64,000 nucleotides of DNA from Stutzerimonas balearica DSM 6083 (lineage in GTDB: Bacteria > Pseudomonadota > Gammaproteobacteria > Pseudomonadales > Pseudomonadaceae), in NCBI RefSeq assembly GCF_000818015.1, contig NZ_CP007511.1, forward strand, positions 1,908,001 through 1,972,000, given 5' to 3'. The notes beneath the pieces are model-generated. The model was not told the origin of the DNA. It was given only the letters and a program-made list of their open reading frames with translations, and did no database searches. Numbering within the stretch: position 1 is the stretch's first letter; each line of letters starts with the position of its first letter. This document shows, one piece after another, positions 52,203 to 62,427 of this stretch. A program made the position numbers and the translations under genes.

Positions 52203-54452
52203 ATGTACAAAGAACTGAATTTCCCCGTGCTGATCGTCCATCGGGACGTCAAGGCCGATACGGTCGCCGGCGAGCGCATCCGTGGCATCGCCGCAGAGCT
52301 CGAGCAGGACGGCTTCAACATCCTGCCCACGGCGAGTTCGGCGGAAGGGCGCATCGTCGCCTCTACACACCATGGCCTGGCGTGCATCCTCGTCGCGGCG
52401 GAGGGCGCCGGAGAAAATCAGCGGTTGTTGCAAGACGTGGTCGAACTCATTCGCGTGGCCAGGCGCCGGGCACCGCAACTGCCGATCTTCGCCCTGGGCG
52501 AGCAGGTGACCATCGAGAACGCACCGGCCGAAGCCATGGCCGACCTCAACGAGCTGCGCGGACTGCTCTATCTGTACGAGGACACCGTGCCGTTCCTGGC
52601 ACGCCAGGTGGCGCGCGCGGCACGCAACTACCTGAACGACCTGCTGCCGCCGTTCTTCCGTGCGCTGGTCCAGCACACCAGCGAATCGAACTACTCCTGG
52701 CACACGCCCGGTCACGGGGGTGGCGTGGCTTTCCGCAAGAGCCCGGTGGGGCAGGCCTTCCACCAGTTCTTCGGCGAGAACACCTTGCGCTCGGACCTTT
52801 CGGTCTCGGCGCCGGAACTCGGTTCGCTGCTCGATCACACCGGCCCGCTGGCCGCGGCAGAGGCGAGGGCGGCGCGCAACTTCGGCGCCGATCACACCTT
52901 CTTCGTGATCAATGGCACCTCAACGGCGAACAAGATCGTCTGGCATTCGATGGTGACCCGCGGCGACCTGGTGCTGGTCGATCGCAACTGTCACAAGTCG
53001 ATCCTGCACTCGATCATCATGACCGGAGCCATCCCGCTCTATCTGACGCCGGCACGCAATGAGCTCGGCATCATCGGGCCGATTCCGCTGGAGGAGTTCA
53101 GCCAGGCTTCGATTCGCGCCAAGATCGAGGCCAACCCGCTGACGCGCGGGCGTGAGCCCAAGGTTCGGCTGGCTGTCGTGACCAACTCCACCTACGACGG
53201 GCTCTGCTACAACGCCAACCTGATCAAGAAAGCGCTGGGTGACAGCGTCGAAGGCCTGCATTTCGACGAGGCCTGGTTCGCCTATGCGGCCTTCCACGAG
53301 TTCTATGACGGTCGCTACGGCATGGATACCCGCGAGCAGGGCCCGCTGATCTTCACCACCCATTCCACGCACAAGCTGCTCGCCGCCTTCAGCCAGGCGT
53401 CGATGATCCATGTGCTCGATAGCACCACCCGCCAGCTCGACCGGGATCGTTTCAACGAAGCGTTCATGATGCATATCTCGACCTCGCCGCAGTACGGCAT
53501 TCTGGCGTCGCTGGACGTCGCCTCGGCGATGATGGAGGGGCCCGCCGGGCGCTCGCTGATCCAGGAGACCTTCGATGAGGCACTGAGCTTTCGCCGCGCG
53601 CTGGCGAACCTCGGTCAGCACATCGCACCGGGCGACTGGTGGTTCACGATCTGGCAATCGCCGCGCGCCGATGGTGCCGAGCAGCTGCACAGCCGGGACT
53701 GGCTGCTGGAGCCCGAAGCCGACTGGCACGGCTTCGGCGATGTCGCCGAGGACTATGTCCTGCTCGATCCCATCAAGGTCACGCTGGTCACGCCCGGGTT
53801 GACCGCCGCCGGGGCGTTGAGCGAGCGCGGCATTCCCGCAGCAGTCGTCAGCCGCTTCCTCTGGGAACGGGGGCTGGTCGTAGAAAAGACCGGGCTCTAT
53901 TCGATCCTGGTGCTGTTTTCGATGGGCATCACCAAGGGTAAATGGAGCACGCTGCTGACCGAGCTGCTCGAGTTCAAGCGTCATTACGACGCCAACCTGC
54001 CGCTGTGCGAAGCACTGCCGTCGATTGCCAGCCAGGGGCGAGAGGCCTACGCCGGGATGGGGTTGCGCGACCTGTGCGATGCCTTGCACGCCTGCTATCG
54101 GGACAACGCTACGGCGCGGGCCATGCGGCGCATGTACACGACCCTGCCGGAGATCGCCATGACGCCGTCGGAGGCCTACGAGAAGCTGGTGCGCGGGGAG
54201 GTGGAGGCGGTCCCAATCGAGGCACTGGAGGGCCGCATCGCTGCCGTCATGCTGGTGCCGTATCCGCCGGGAATTCCGCTGATCATGCCGGGCGAGCGTT
54301 TCAGTGCGCAGACGCGTTCGATCATGGACTACCTTCGCTTCGCCCGCGAATTCGCCAGGCGCTTTCCGGGCTTCGACGCGGACGTGCACGGCCTGCAACA
54401 CGACGGCGCCGCCGATGGGCTCGGCTACACGGTAGATTGCATCTGTCAGTGA
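52203..54452 (+). CDS. ldcA: Orn/Lys/Arg decarboxylase, LdcA-type
   Basis: A 749-residue fold-type-I PLP decarboxylase. The N-terminal wing domain is present (LIVHRDVKADT), and the PLP-lysine lies in FTTHSTHKLLAAFSQ. Other landmarks are SWHTPGHGGG, NGTSTANK and HFDEAWFAYA. The closest counterpart by position is P. aeruginosa ldcA (PA1818), a lysine decarboxylase making cadaverine; arginine decarboxylase activity cannot be excluded from sequence alone. Confidence 0.88.
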   Translation: MYKELNFPVLIVHRDVKADTVAGERIRGIAAELEQDGFNILPTASSAEGRIVASTHHGLACILVAAEGAGENQRLLQDVVELIRVARRRAPQLPIFALGEQVTIENAPAEAMADLNELRGLLYLYEDTVPFLARQVARAARNYLNDLLPPFFRALVQHTSESNYSWHTPGHGGGVAFRKSPVGQAFHQFFGENTLRSDLSVSAPELGSLLDHTGPLAAAEARAARNFGADHTFFVINGTSTANKIVWHSMVTRGDLVLVDRNCHKSILHSIIMTGAIPLYLTPARNELGIIGPIPLEEFSQASIRAKIEANPLTRGREPKVRLAVVTNSTYDGLCYNANLIKKALGDSVEGLHFDEAWFAYAAFHEFYDGRYGMDTREQGPLIFTTHSTHKLLAAFSQASMIHVLDSTTRQLDRDRFNEAFMMHISTSPQYGILASLDVASAMMEGPAGRSLIQETFDEALSFRRALANLGQHIAPGDWWFTIWQSPRADGAEQLHSRDWLLEPEADWHGFGDVAEDYVLLDPIKVTLVTPGLTAAGALSERGIPAAVVSRFLWERGLVVEKTGLYSILVLFSMGITKGKWSTLLTELLEFKRHYDANLPLCEALPSIASQGREAYAGMGLRDLCDALHACYRDNATARAMRRMYTTLPEIAMTPSEAYEKLVRGEVEAVPIEALEGRIAAVMLVPYPPGIPLIMPGERFSAQTRSIMDYLRFAREFARRFPGFDADVHGLQHDGAADGLGYTVDCICQ

Positions 54453-54645
54453 CGGCGCTTTTCTCTTCGAGCTCAGCGGTTTACGAGCGGTTTGGCGAGC
54501 AGCGCCGGTGTTGCGTGCCGTGTTTCACAACGTCCGCATCCACATTCACCCCCGCAGGCGGTGCTTGTTATAGTTGCGCGGCTTTAACGAGCCGTCGGCG
54601 GGCATTGTGCCGACGCTTCCTGCGCCGGCTGTCGAGGATGATAGC

Positions 54646-55458
54646 GTGAACGAATACAAAGCCTTTCGTGTCGAGTTGGCCGACAAAGTCGCTCAGGTCG
54701 TGATCGACCGCCCCGAGAAGATCAACGCGATGAGCGCTGACTTCTGGGCCGAAATCGTCGATGTCTTTCGCTGGGTCGACGACACCGACGAGGTGCGGGT
54801 GGTCGTCCTCAGCGGGGCCGGGCCGCATTTCTCGTCCGGCATCGATCTGCAGCTGCTCGCCCAGGTCGGCGCCCAGCTCGGCAAGGACGTCGGCCGCAAT
54901 GCCGAGCAGCTGCGGCGCAAGATCCTGTCGTTACAAGCTTCTTTCAATGCCGTGGACCACTGCCGCAAGCCGGTCATCGCCGCTATCCAGGGCTATTGCC
55001 TGGGCGGCGCCATCGACCTGATTTCTGCTTGTGACATGCGCTACTGCAGCGCCGACGCCCGCTTCTCGATCAAGGAGATCGACATGGGCATGGCTGCCGA
55101 CGTCGGCACCCTGCAGCGTCTGCCGCGCATCATCGGCGACGGCATGATGCGTGAGCTGGCCTACACCGGCCGCACGCTCGATGGTGCCGAGGCCCAGGCG
55201 ATCGGCCTGGTCAATCGGGTCTATGAAAACCCGGAAGCGCTGATGGAAGGCGTGAACGAACTGGCCCGGCAGATTGCCGAGAAGTCGCCCCTGGCCATCC
55301 GCGGCACCAAGGAAATGATTCGCTACATGCGGGACCATCGCGTCGACGACGGCCTCGAATACATCGCCACCTGGAATGCCGCCATGCTACAGGCCGCCGA
55401 TCTGCGTGTCGCGGTGGCGGCACACATGGCGCGACAGAAACCGGATTTTGCCGATTGA
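54646..55458 (+). CDS. Enoyl-CoA hydratase/isomerase (crotonase) family protein
   Basis: A 270-residue crotonase. Oxyanion-hole segments are LSGAGPHFSSGIDL and GYCLGGAIDLISACDMRY; the ECH1-like catalytic acid lies in FSIKEIDMGMAADVGTLQRLP, which is the delta3,5-delta2,4-dienoyl-CoA isomerase pattern. GTG 54646 has GAGG upstream and fits the family N-terminus NEYKAFRVELAD. Counterpart of PA1821. Confidence 0.9.
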   Translation: MNEYKAFRVELADKVAQVVIDRPEKINAMSADFWAEIVDVFRWVDDTDEVRVVVLSGAGPHFSSGIDLQLLAQVGAQLGKDVGRNAEQLRRKILSLQASFNAVDHCRKPVIAAIQGYCLGGAIDLISACDMRYCSADARFSIKEIDMGMAADVGTLQRLPRIIGDGMMRELAYTGRTLDGAEAQAIGLVNRVYENPEALMEGVNELARQIAEKSPLAIRGTKEMIRYMRDHRVDDGLEYIATWNAAMLQAADLRVAVAAHMARQKPDFAD

Positions 55459-55495
55459 TGCGCCTTTACAACGTTGCGCGGGAGGCGCACTAGGC

Positions 55496-57160
55496 ATGGT
55501 TACTGGAGCCACTTCCCTGGGCCTGGTTCGCGACGAGCTGTTCGCCACCATGGAGGAGGCCGAGCAGAGCCTCGAGCACTTCATCATCGACCGCAACAAC
55601 GGCGGATTGCTGCAGCAGGCGGTCGAGAACCTCAAGCAGGTGCGCGGCACGCTCAACCTCATCGAGCTGACAGGCGCAGAACTGCTCGCCCAGGAGGTGC
55701 TGCAGCTGGCGACCGACATTCCTGTCGGCGCCGGCGAAGAGCGCGACGCGCAGCTCGCTGCGCTGAGCAACGGCCTGTACGTGCTGCGACGCTACCTCGA
55801 AAGCGTCGATGCCAGCCGCCAGGAGATTCCTGAGCTGTTGCTGCCGGCGATCAATGCGCTACGTCAGGCCGGCACGCAGTCGCTATTGCCGGAGAGCTTC
55901 TTCTTCAGCGTTCGCCTCGATCATGCTCGTCCCGACAGCTGGCAGCCCGGGGCCAGGCAGCTCGGTGCGGCCGAGCTGCGCCGCCTGCGCCAGATGTACC
56001 AGGTGGGCTTGCTCGGCTTTCTCCGCGAGGACAACAGCGCGGCCAGCCTGAGGTTGATGGGACGGGCGCTGGCGCGGCTCGACCAGGCATTGGGCGGCCG
56101 CCTGTGCTGGATCGCCGGTGCTGCTATCGAATCGCAGCTCGACGGACAGCTGCTACCCAGGCGCTCGCGCAAGCAGCTCTTCGCACGTCTCGATCGGGAG
56201 ATCAAACAGTCGATCGTCAGCCCCGGCTACGAGGCTCCGCGCAGCCTATTGAAAGAGTTGCTCTACCTCGTCGCGCTGGCCGACAGCAGTGGCCCCTTGG
56301 CCATGCAGGTCCGCGAGGTCTTCTCACTCTCGCCATTGCCGTTCACCGATCATCTGCTGGAAGACGAGTCGCAGCGGCTGGCTGGCCCGGGCCAAGCGGT
56401 CATGCGCTCGTTGTCCACCGCGATTCGCGAGGAGCTGGCCAGCCTGAAGGACCTGCTCGACCTCATCGAACGAGGCACTGCGCCGGCGGATGCCTACGGG
56501 AACCTGCACAACCTGCTGGGCAAGCTCGCCAAGACGCTTGGCATGGTCGGCCTGTCCTCGGCGGCGAACACCCTGCACGCACAGGTCTCGATCGTCTCGA
56601 GCTGGAGCGCCGAGCAGAGCCCGGATGCGGCTGCCCTGCTACGCCTGGCCGATGCGGTGCTCTACGTGGAAAGCATGGTGGCCAGCCTCGAACGGGGCGA
56701 GCGTCGCGAGCGCCCTCAGGCCGTGGCGCCAGGCGCCGAAGCGGACGCTTTTGCCAGCCATCAGTTGACCGAGGCCTGCATCGTGGTGATCGACGAAGCG
56801 AGCGCCGGGCTGGCACTGGCCAAGCGGGCCATCACCGCTTATCTGGAATCCAATGGCGACAAGTTGCATCTGGCCAATGTTCCCTTCAGTCTTCAAGCGG
56901 TTCGTGGTGGATTGCGCTTTCTTGAACAGGAGCGTGCCGCCGACCTGATCGGTGCCTGTGCCGACTTCATTCAGAAACAGATGCTCGAGTCCACCCAGAT
57001 GCCGCCGGAGCAGATGCTCGAAACCCTCGCCGATGCGCTGACCAGCCTGGAATATTACCTGGAGGGCGGCGCAGTGCTGCGCCGCGACGCTTCGCGCGCG
57101 CATGTGCTCGATCTGGCCAGCGAAAGCGTTCGCGCGCTCGGCATGCCGGTGGCGGCCTGA
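55496..57160 (+). CDS. fimL: Type IV pilus/cAMP signalling protein FimL
   Basis: A 554-residue soluble, mostly helical protein. The first ~130 residues resemble the N-terminal Hpt-like repeats of ChpA ([26 protein letters not shown]) but lack the phosphoacceptor His. The length and the nudC neighbour match P. aeruginosa FimL (PA1822), which supports twitching motility and Vfr/cAMP signalling. ATG 55496 has GGAGG about ten bases upstream. Its TGA overlaps the nudC ATG by one base. Confidence 0.85.
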   Translation: MVTGATSLGLVRDELFATMEEAEQSLEHFIIDRNNGGLLQQAVENLKQVRGTLNLIELTGAELLAQEVLQLATDIPVGAGEERDAQLAALSNGLYVLRRYLESVDASRQEIPELLLPAINALRQAGTQSLLPESFFFSVRLDHARPDSWQPGARQLGAAELRRLRQMYQVGLLGFLREDNSAASLRLMGRALARLDQALGGRLCWIAGAAIESQLDGQLLPRRSRKQLFARLDREIKQSIVSPGYEAPRSLLKELLYLVALADSSGPLAMQVREVFSLSPLPFTDHLLEDESQRLAGPGQAVMRSLSTAIREELASLKDLLDLIERGTAPADAYGNLHNLLGKLAKTLGMVGLSSAANTLHAQVSIVSSWSAEQSPDAAALLRLADAVLYVESMVASLERGERRERPQAVAPGAEADAFASHQLTEACIVVIDEASAGLALAKRAITAYLESNGDKLHLANVPFSLQAVRGGLRFLEQERAADLIGACADFIQKQMLESTQMPPEQMLETLADALTSLEYYLEGGAVLRRDASRAHVLDLASESVRALGMPVAA

Positions 57161-57996
57161 TGAGCCTGCGCTGGCAGGCCGCCTTGCTGGATCCGCTGGC
57201 GCCCGCCGGCTCGGCACTTGTGCACTGCCGGCAGCAGTTCCTGGTGGATGCCAATGGCCTGCTGTTTCCTCGTGACTGGCTGCGTCGACTCGACTTGCCG
57301 CTGCTGAGCGAGCAGGGAATCGGTTATTTCGAAGGCGAGCCGGTCTACCTGTTCGAACTGGATGTTCCGGCCGAGGTACCCGGGGCACAGTGGCAGTCGC
57401 TGCGGCAACTGATGATGCTCCATGGCGAGGATCGGGATCTGTTTCGCATGCTGGGGTTCGCCGCGCAGATCGGCACCTGGGCCAGCCAGCATCGATTCTG
57501 CGGCAGTTGTGGATCACGCATGGAGCAGCGCCCTGGCGAGCGAGCGATGCATTGCCCGGCGTGCGAGGTGCAGCATTATCCGCGCCTGTCCCCGAGCATG
57601 ATCGTGTTGGTCACCCGCGAGGACGAGGTGCTGCTGGCCCGCTCACCAAGGTTTGCACCGGGTGTGTACAGCACGCTTGCCGGTTATGTCGAGCCGGGCG
57701 AGTCGGTCGAGGAATGCGTGGTCCGTGAGGTGCGCGAGGAGGTCGGCGTCGAGATCCATACGCCTCGCTACATGGCCAGCCAGGGTTGGCCCTTTCCTCA
57801 TTCACTGATGCTGGGTTTCCATGCCGAGTACGCGGGCGGCGTGATCGTTCCTCAGCCCGAGGAGATCGAAGATGCGCGTTGGTTTTCCATTCACGATCTC
57901 CCGCCGTTACCAGCCACGCAATCGATCGCACGCTATCTGATCGAGCTCTACCTCTCGCGCCGCTTAGGCCGCCCCGAGCCAGTGCTGCCAGGCTAG
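57160..57996 (+). CDS. nudC: NADH pyrophosphatase / NAD-capped RNA decapping enzyme NudC
   Basis: A 278-residue Nudix hydrolase. The zinc ribbon is [11 protein letters not shown]...[13 protein letters not shown], followed by the Nudix box [25 protein letters not shown], split near residues 178-202, and the NudC-type [14 protein letters not shown]. It removes NAD caps from RNA and hydrolyses NADH. Coupled to fimL by TGATG. Confidence 0.95.
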   Translation: MSLRWQAALLDPLAPAGSALVHCRQQFLVDANGLLFPRDWLRRLDLPLLSEQGIGYFEGEPVYLFELDVPAEVPGAQWQSLRQLMMLHGEDRDLFRMLGFAAQIGTWASQHRFCGSCGSRMEQRPGERAMHCPACEVQHYPRLSPSMIVLVTREDEVLLARSPRFAPGVYSTLAGYVEPGESVEECVVREVREEVGVEIHTPRYMASQGWPFPHSLMLGFHAEYAGGVIVPQPEEIEDARWFSIHDLPPLPATQSIARYLIELYLSRRLGRPEPVLPG

Positions 57997-58749
57997 GCGC
58001 AGGCTCAGCGCCAGTACTACGACGATGAAGACGGGGCGGATGAACCTGGCGCCGCCCCCGATTGCCGTGCGCGCGCCGAGATAGGCTCCGGCCATCAGCG
58101 CCAGCCCCATACCGATGCCCAGCATCCAGGCGACTTGCCCGGTTACGATGAACACCGCCAGGGCCATGCCGTTACTGACGAAGTTCATGCTGCGCGCCAC
58201 GCCACTCGCCCGCAGCAGATCCAGCGGATACATCAGCAGGCTGCTGATCGTCCAGAAGGCCCCGGTTCCAGGTCCCGCCACGCCGTCATAGAAGCCAAGC
58301 CCGAGCCCCTGTGGCCACTGCCGGCGCTTGCCTATCCGGGCGGCCTGTTCGGGTGTGGCGTCTGGCAGTTTGCCGAACAGCAGGTAGAGCGCACAGGCGA
58401 AAACCACCAACGGCAGCATCTGGTTGAGCCAGTCGGCGGGCATGAGGTGGGCGGTGATCGCTCCGGACGCTGCGCCGATAGCGGTACCAAGCAATGCCCG
58501 GCGCCAGACAAACGGGTCGAACAGCTTGCGGCGAAAGAAGGTGTAGCTTGCCGTCGCTGAGCCAAAAGTGGCGCAGAGCTTGTTGGTACCCAGTACGAGG
58601 TGCGGCGGCAGGCCTGCCGTCAACAACGCTGGCAGGGTCAACAGCCCGCCGCCGCCGGCGATGGCATCGATGAAGCCAGCGGCAAAGGCAACCAGACAAA
58701 GCAACGACAGGGCGAGGGGATCAAGCGGCAGTTCGAGAAAAGTGAGCAT
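57964..58749 (-). CDS. TauE/SafE-family sulfite/anion permease
   Basis: A 261-residue membrane protein with about eight hydrophobic helices and two family repeats: [22 protein letters not shown] and [22 protein letters not shown]. The conserved GTNKL segment follows the first repeat. These carriers export sulfoacetate, sulfite or other small anions; the substrate is unknown. It is convergent with nudC and overlaps its end by 33 bases. Confidence 0.88.
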   Translation of the reverse strand: MLTFLELPLDPLALSLLCLVAFAAGFIDAIAGGGGLLTLPALLTAGLPPHLVLGTNKLCATFGSATASYTFFRRKLFDPFVWRRALLGTAIGAASGAITAHLMPADWLNQMLPLVVFACALYLLFGKLPDATPEQAARIGKRRQWPQGLGLGFYDGVAGPGTGAFWTISSLLMYPLDLLRASGVARSMNFVSNGMALAVFIVTGQVAWMLGIGMGLALMAGAYLGARTAIGGGARFIRPVFIVVVLALSLRLAWQHWLGAA

Positions 58750-58969
58750 CAGAGCACGCAGCTGGCAGTCAGGTGGACGAGCATAATCAGCTCTGGTCGG
58801 CGGGGTAAGAGGCAAGTGTCTTCGGTCGCACGTTTGCTCAGGTCCGGCGCATGGTAGTCGCGTGGCATTACGGAACAGGCAGTTGCCACAGGCGTGAACA
58901 GCTTCCCAGGCCGGCTATGGCCGTGAGCTGGCGCGCTGCGGATAATCGCGCGCTGCAAAGGAGAGTGTC

Positions 58970-59626
58970 ATGCAATATCTCGGGCTGGCTGTCGTCGTCG
59001 GTTCTCTCGCGCTGCTCATCGTTCTCGTCGCGTTGCGGCTATTGTTTGGCGGTCACTGGTTGTTGGGCTGGCTGCGCGGCAATCTGGGCTTGCTGTTTCT
59101 CGCTGCTGCCGGGCTTGTCGGGCTGCTCGCCTATGAAGTGAGCCAGTATCACGCGATACCGGCTGACCGAACGCTGGCCGAGGTTTCGTTCGCGCAGCAG
59201 AAGGGGCGCCGCTACGAAGCCAGGATCAGCCACGCTGGCCGGCAATACAGTGTTCTGCTCGAGGGCGATCTCTGGCAGCTCGAGCTTCGGCAGCTGCGCT
59301 GGGAAGGGCTTGGTGATTTCATAGGGCTCGAGCCTGGCTATCGGTTGGAGAGCCTTTCGGGTCGCTATCTGGCCGTCGAGCAGCAGGCTGGCTCGCGCTT
59401 TGCCGAGGCGTTGCTGGTCGAGCAGCCGCTGGATCTACCGCTGACACAGTGGCTGGACCGCGTTCAGATCGATATGCCGTTCGTGGCGCTGCAACACGCG
59501 AAGACCAGCCTGATGCCGATCGCCGATGGCGCTGGCTTTGCCGTGGAACTGGCGCCCACCGGGCTGTTGGTGAGGCCTCTGAACGAGGCTGCAAGCAAGG
59601 CCGTGAGCGATTGGCGGGTGGAGTGA
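58970..59626 (+). CDS. Membrane-anchored protein of unknown function
   Basis: A 218-residue protein with two N-terminal transmembrane helices (QYLGLAVVVGSLALLIVLVAL and GNLGLLFLAAAGLVGLLAYEV), then a soluble domain of about 160 residues, mostly beta (KGRRYEARISHAGRQYSVLL, GDLWQLELRQLRWEG). No catalytic motif is seen. The ATG has a good AGGAGAG upstream. The context resembles a conserved Pseudomonas locus near PA1825-PA1827; function unknown. Confidence 0.75.
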   Translation: MQYLGLAVVVGSLALLIVLVALRLLFGGHWLLGWLRGNLGLLFLAAAGLVGLLAYEVSQYHAIPADRTLAEVSFAQQKGRRYEARISHAGRQYSVLLEGDLWQLELRQLRWEGLGDFIGLEPGYRLESLSGRYLAVEQQAGSRFAEALLVEQPLDLPLTQWLDRVQIDMPFVALQHAKTSLMPIADGAGFAVELAPTGLLVRPLNEAASKAVSDWRVE

Positions 59627-59686
59627 AGAGCGTATCGGACGTGCGAGGAGGGAGCGGACGGGGCCGGGCAGGCACCGCCCGCTGGA

Positions 59687-59712
59687 GGCTGGCGTCAGGC
59701 GGAGCGCCAGCC
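59687..59712. terminator. Hairpin between convergent genes (possible bidirectional terminator)
   Basis: An 8-base-pair perfect stem, GGCTGGCG (59687-59694) and CGCCAGCC (59705-59712), with a ten-base loop. No T run, so termination strength is uncertain. It sits between the membrane-protein stop and the SDR stop. Confidence 0.45.
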
Positions 59713-59721
59713 AATCACCGC

Positions 59722-60489
59722 TTAGGCCAGATAACCGCCGTCGACGTTTAACGATACGCCGGTGGTGTAGCTGGAGGCGTCGCTTGCCAGATAGAGCACC
59801 GCGCCGGCCATTTCCGACGGCTCCGCGACACGGCGCAGGGGGATCTGTTTGAGTGCCATTTCCCGGATCGCGTCGTTCTTCACCAGCGCCGAGGCGAACT
59901 TGGTGTCGGTCAGGCCAGGCAGCAGTGCGTTGCAGCGGATACCGAACTGCGCGCACTCCTTGGCGAATGCCTTGGTCATGTTGATGACCGCGCCCTTGGT
60001 GATCGAGTAGATGCCCTGGAAGTCACCAGGTGACACGCCATTGATCGACGCGACATTGATGATGCTGCCACCGCCGTGCTCGCGCATCAGCTTGCCAGCC
60101 TCGATCGACATGTAGAAATAACCGCGAATGTTCACGTCAACGGTCTTCTGGAACGCAGAAAGGTCGGTGTCGAGAATGTGGCAGAACTGCGGGTTGGTCG
60201 CGGCGTTGTTCACCAGGATGTCCAGGCGGCCGAACCGCTCGCGGATCTGCGCGAAGACGGCACTGATCTGCTCCATCTCGCCGATATGGCAGGCGATCGC
60301 ACTGGCCTTGCCGCCGGCCTCGACGATGGCATCGGCAACGGCCTGGCAGCCATCGATCTTGCGGCTGGAAACGATGACGTGTGCGCCTTGCTGGGCGAGC
60401 AGCTTGGCGATGGCTTCGCCGATACCGCGGCTCGCGCCGGAAACGAAGGCGATCTTGCCGTCGAGATCGAACAGGGTGGTCTTGGACAT
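59722..60489 (-). CDS. Short-chain dehydrogenase/reductase
   Basis: A 255-residue classical SDR. The cofactor motif is SGASRGIGEAI (residues 17-27), NNAAT follows, the catalytic Tyr-Lys is YSITKGA with Ser in NVASINGVS, and the C-terminal PEEIA-like region is EPSEMAGAVLYLASDASSYTTG. Likely acts on an acyl or hydroxy substrate with the neighbouring phosphotransferase-fold and crotonase genes, as in Pseudomonas PA1828-PA1829. Confidence 0.9.
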   Translation of the reverse strand: MSKTTLFDLDGKIAFVSGASRGIGEAIAKLLAQQGAHVIVSSRKIDGCQAVADAIVEAGGKASAIACHIGEMEQISAVFAQIRERFGRLDILVNNAATNPQFCHILDTDLSAFQKTVDVNIRGYFYMSIEAGKLMREHGGGSIINVASINGVSPGDFQGIYSITKGAVINMTKAFAKECAQFGIRCNALLPGLTDTKFASALVKNDAIREMALKQIPLRRVAEPSEMAGAVLYLASDASSYTTGVSLNVDGGYLA

Positions 60490-60545
60490 GGGTGATTCCT
60501 CTTGTTATGCCGCAGCAGCGGGCCTGGCCGAACGCTGCGTGTCGT

Positions 60546-61613
60546 TTAGAGCCTGGATTGAGAGATGACTTCCTGCGCCTTCAGTTCGAGCAGCTGGTTC
60601 ATATGGATGAACTGCCCGAAGCGCTTGTCTTTTGTCTGGCCGTGGTAGTAGCGGTAATAGATCTGCTGGACGATGCCGGCGAGGCGGAACAGACCGTAGG
60701 TGTAATAGAAGTCGATGCAGGGAATTTCGATGCCCGCCCGTGCGGCGTAGTAATCGACGAAGCCCTGACGGCTGTGCATGCCGGGCCGGTGACTTGGCTG
60801 GCGACGCATCAGCTGCATCGGTTGCGGGTCATCGGCCTGGATCCAGTAGGCCAGAGTGTTTCCGAGATCCATCAGCGGGTCGCCGATGGTCGTCATTTCC
60901 CAATCGAGCACGCCGATGATCTGCATCGGGTCCGCGGGGTCGAGGATGACGTTATCGAAGCGGTAGTCGTTGTGCACGATGCCCGGCTTCGGATGGTCGG
61001 CGGGCATCTTGTCTGCCAGCCAGTCCTTTACCGCCGTCCAGGCAGGCGCGTCCGGCGTGAGGGCGCGCTCATAGCGATCGGTCCAGCCGCTGATCTGGCG
61101 CTGGACATAGCCTTCGGGCTTGCCCAGGTCCGCCAGGCCACAGGCCTGGTAGTCGACGTTATGCAGCTCGACGAACTTGTCGATAAAGCTCTCGCAGAGT
61201 GCGCGCGTCTGGCGCTCGTCGAGATCGAGCTCTGGCGGAAAGTCCGAGCGCAGGATGATGCCCTTGACGCGCTCCATCACATAGAACTCTGCGCCGATGA
61301 CCGATTCGTCAGTGCAGTGCACGTAGGCTTTCGGGCAATACGGAAAGCCCTGGTTGAGCTGGTTGAGGATGCGATACTCGCGGCCCATGTCGTGAGCGGA
61401 TTTGGCTTTCTGGCCGAACGGCGGGCGGCGCAGCACCAGCTCGCGATTGTCGTACTGCAGCAGGTAGGTGAGGTTCGACGCCCCGCCGGGGAACTGACTG
61501 ATGCGCGGGGTACCTTCCAGGCCCTCCATATGGGCCTTGAGGTAGCGGTCGATGACGTCGGCTGGGAGTTCTTCACCTTCCCGAATGGGCGTGGTCTGGT
61601 CTGCAAGCGCCAT
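60546..61613 (-). CDS. APH-fold phosphotransferase family protein (ACAD10/11-like kinase)
   Basis: A 355-residue protein with an aminoglycoside-phosphotransferase fold: phosphate loop QFPGGASNLTYLL, the catalytic loop IVHNDYRFDNVILDP, and the metal-binding VLDWEMTTIGDPLMDLG. These proteins phosphorylate hydroxyacyl-CoA substrates in related systems; the true substrate here is not shown. AAGGGA precedes ATG 61613. It lies just upstream of the SDR on the same strand. Confidence 0.85.
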   Translation of the reverse strand: MALADQTTPIREGEELPADVIDRYLKAHMEGLEGTPRISQFPGGASNLTYLLQYDNRELVLRRPPFGQKAKSAHDMGREYRILNQLNQGFPYCPKAYVHCTDESVIGAEFYVMERVKGIILRSDFPPELDLDERQTRALCESFIDKFVELHNVDYQACGLADLGKPEGYVQRQISGWTDRYERALTPDAPAWTAVKDWLADKMPADHPKPGIVHNDYRFDNVILDPADPMQIIGVLDWEMTTIGDPLMDLGNTLAYWIQADDPQPMQLMRRQPSHRPGMHSRQGFVDYYAARAGIEIPCIDFYYTYGLFRLAGIVQQIYYRYYHGQTKDKRFGQFIHMNQLLELKAQEVISQSRL

Positions 61614-61926
61614 GCTTATCCCTTCTGCTTATGATCGGTGCGCTGGATGATTCAGTAATCTAATGCGCGAAGCTCAGGCCACCAAGCCTGGCAACTGTTT
61701 ATTGGCATCGGTGTTGGCGATTGATCAAGCCGCCTGATTCGCGGGCGCATCCTGTTGCGCTAAAACGGCCGGAAAGGCGCCTGCCGGCCGACGGAAAGAC
61801 AGGCGACCGAAAGGATGCAGAGGAGGGAAAGCGAGAATCGAATCGCTCGATGTCGCGCCTCATTGCGAGACGCGACCTGTCCCTGAGCGAGCCCGCCGCC
61901 TGGACGCAACGGGCAGGCGGAACTGC
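61614..61926. other. Intergenic region between the DUF934 gene and the APH-fold gene
   Basis: 313 bases. No gene, RNA or repeat that I can support; it must contain the promoter of the APH-fold/SDR unit and the end of the upstream transcript. Confidence 0.5.
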
Positions 61927-62427
61927 TCAGGCCTGGCGGCGGCGGAACAACGGCATGGGCTCGTCGGCGGCAGCCTGATAGGCGACCGAGAAGTCCTTCA
62001 AGCCCTGAAGGGCGTCGTAGGGGTCACGGTCGGCGCGAATGGCGAAGGCGTCGAAACCGCAGCGGCGCAGGTAGAACAGCTGATCGCGCAGTACATCGCC
62101 GATCGCGCGGATCTCGCCCTTGAAACCGTAGCGCTCGCGCAGCAGGCGAGCGCTGGAGTAATGACGCCCGTCGGTGAAGCTGGGGAAGTTCAGTGCGATG
62201 ACCTGAAAGTGCTGCAGGTCTTCGGCAATCTCTTCCACCGGCTCGTCCGAATCCAGCCAGACGCCCAGCCCGCCGTCACGCGCCTTGAGCGCGTGTGCAT
62301 GGTCCAGCCAGAGGCTCAGCGGAACGATGACATCGTCACAGTTGGACAGGTCGTCAAGCGTCTGTTCCTTGGGCAGCAGATGCCAGGTTTCGTCGACGAC
62401 CTGGTCGCCCTTAATGATTCGCTGCAT
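61927..62427 (-). CDS. DUF934 protein coupled to the sulfite/nitrite reductase gene
   Basis: A 166-residue soluble protein, MQRIIKGDQVVDETWHLL..., with a conserved FPSFTDGRHYSSARLLRERYGF block and GDVLRDQLFYLRRCGFDAF, both typical of DUF934. Its start lies inside the end of the reductase gene (17-base overlap) with AAGGAG before ATG 62427, so it is co-translated. The pairing with CysI is widely conserved and points to an accessory role in assimilatory sulfur or nitrogen reduction. Confidence 0.88.
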   Translation of the reverse strand: MQRIIKGDQVVDETWHLLPKEQTLDDLSNCDDVIVPLSLWLDHAHALKARDGGLGVWLDSDEPVEEIAEDLQHFQVIALNFPSFTDGRHYSSARLLRERYGFKGEIRAIGDVLRDQLFYLRRCGFDAFAIRADRDPYDALQGLKDFSVAYQAAADEPMPLFRRRQA

